16,394 nt of DNA from the NCBI GenBank assembly GCA_024278775.1, contig JAJRSP010000136.1, positions 1 to 16,394 of the forward strand, read 5' to 3'. The stretch comes from Planctomycetota bacterium (GTDB lineage: Bacteria; Planctomycetota; Phycisphaerae; UBA1845). Positions 15,941 through 16,394 of this stretch are shown in pieces. A program made the translations under genes and the position numbers. The notes under the pieces are model-generated. The model did not search any database. It saw nothing but the letters and a program-made list of their open reading frames with translations, and was not told where the DNA came from. Position 1 is the first letter of the stretch. The number at the start of each line of letters is the position of its first letter.

Positions 15941-16394
15941 GATCTTCTACCCTTTCCCGCGTCTTTGGCGGAATCTAATCCGAAAACCCATCGAAGCAAA
16001 CGTAGGATATAAAATCCGGCGTGCCAAACAGGTCGAACACATGGCAAATAAAAACGTCGATCGGAGCGCGTCGTCAACGAAAACGAGTCAAGTTTTTTTT
16101 ATGCGGGGTGGGTCCTTCTGCTCGAAACGGCGGGGATGGTATGCCGCTTGACTAGATGACCTGACCGTGCCACCCCGAGGCACGCTCAAAACTACGGTAG
16201 GACCTACGAAATGGATGCATTTTGGGACGACGCGCTATCGTCCGAGAACGATGGCTGAAACTTGCAGAAGAGTCGGATGCGCCGAGTCCCGGGATACGGC
16301 ACCACCGGGTGAATCGGGGTGGCCGTGCGCGGCAAGCCATCCGAAAGAACGCATCAAGTCGTAACGCGGGCGAGATGAACCACGAGAGACGTTA
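15941..16394. other. Flagellin leader and non-coding right edge
   Basis: No convincing gene in 454 nt. From 15941 to about 16110 the sequence is AT-richer and should hold the flagellin promoter and leader. At 16166-16184 CGTGCC pairs with GGCACG (6 bp, 7-nt loop). At 16234-16255 GCTATCGT pairs with ACGATGGC (8 pairs, one G-T, 6-nt loop). An ATG at 16375 preceded by GGGCGAG could start a gene beyond the edge, but only six codons are visible. Short open frames at minus 16152-16340 and plus 16167-16364 are rich in Arg/Ser and look like chance. Confidence 0.4.

Noticed and set aside
16006..16027. Sigma-54 promoter for flagellin
   Set aside because: TGGCACG fits the -24 box, but the expected TTGC at -12 reads ATTT, so the match is incomplete.

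Overview
The window is a GC-rich bacterial chromosome segment. The mix of genes suggests a Planctomycetota-type bacterium: a planctomycete-like flagellin, a GT4/GH130 cassette, a VKOR-thioredoxin fusion, and a PqqD/HPrK-like/nucleotidyltransferase cassette. I could not search any database, so the taxonomic assignment is an inference. I see no tRNA, rRNA, CRISPR array, transposase or phage gene.

Left part (1-3085, all genes on the minus strand): the 5' end of ferrochelatase (hemH) runs off the left edge. It is followed to the right by a small membrane protein of unknown family, a membrane-anchored TPR plus alpha/beta-hydrolase protein, and a 71-residue lipoprotein. Several non-coding gaps lie between them and carry hairpins. 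A compact block of GGCATG-type inverted repeats sits at 2961-3062.

Middle-left (3085-7493, minus strand): a tight three-gene operon, read from right to left. It encodes a 757-aa fusion of a GT4 glycosyltransferase with an alpha-helical glycosidase-like domain, a GH130 mannoside phosphorylase/mannosidase-type enzyme, and a second GT4 glycosyltransferase. Together they probably make and trim or recycle a mannose-type glycan or oligosaccharide.

Middle-right (7842-14312, plus strand): a divergent six-gene run, probably one operon with a structured leader. It encodes a VKOR-thioredoxin fusion whose thioredoxin CXXC is replaced by serines, a PqqD-like small protein, an HPr-kinase-related P-loop kinase, a nucleotidyltransferase of the NTP_transf_5 type, a membrane GT2 glycosyltransferase and a GT4 glycosyltransferase. 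The PqqD/kinase/nucleotidyltransferase trio is the 'HPr-rel-A' type set. Its biochemical role is not established, and here it sits with envelope glycan genes and an odd redox protein. This is the best candidate in the window for an undescribed system.

Right part (14313-16394): a strong hairpin, probably a bidirectional terminator, separates the operon from a convergent full-length flagellin gene on the minus strand. The last 450 bases carry the flagellin leader and no convincing gene.
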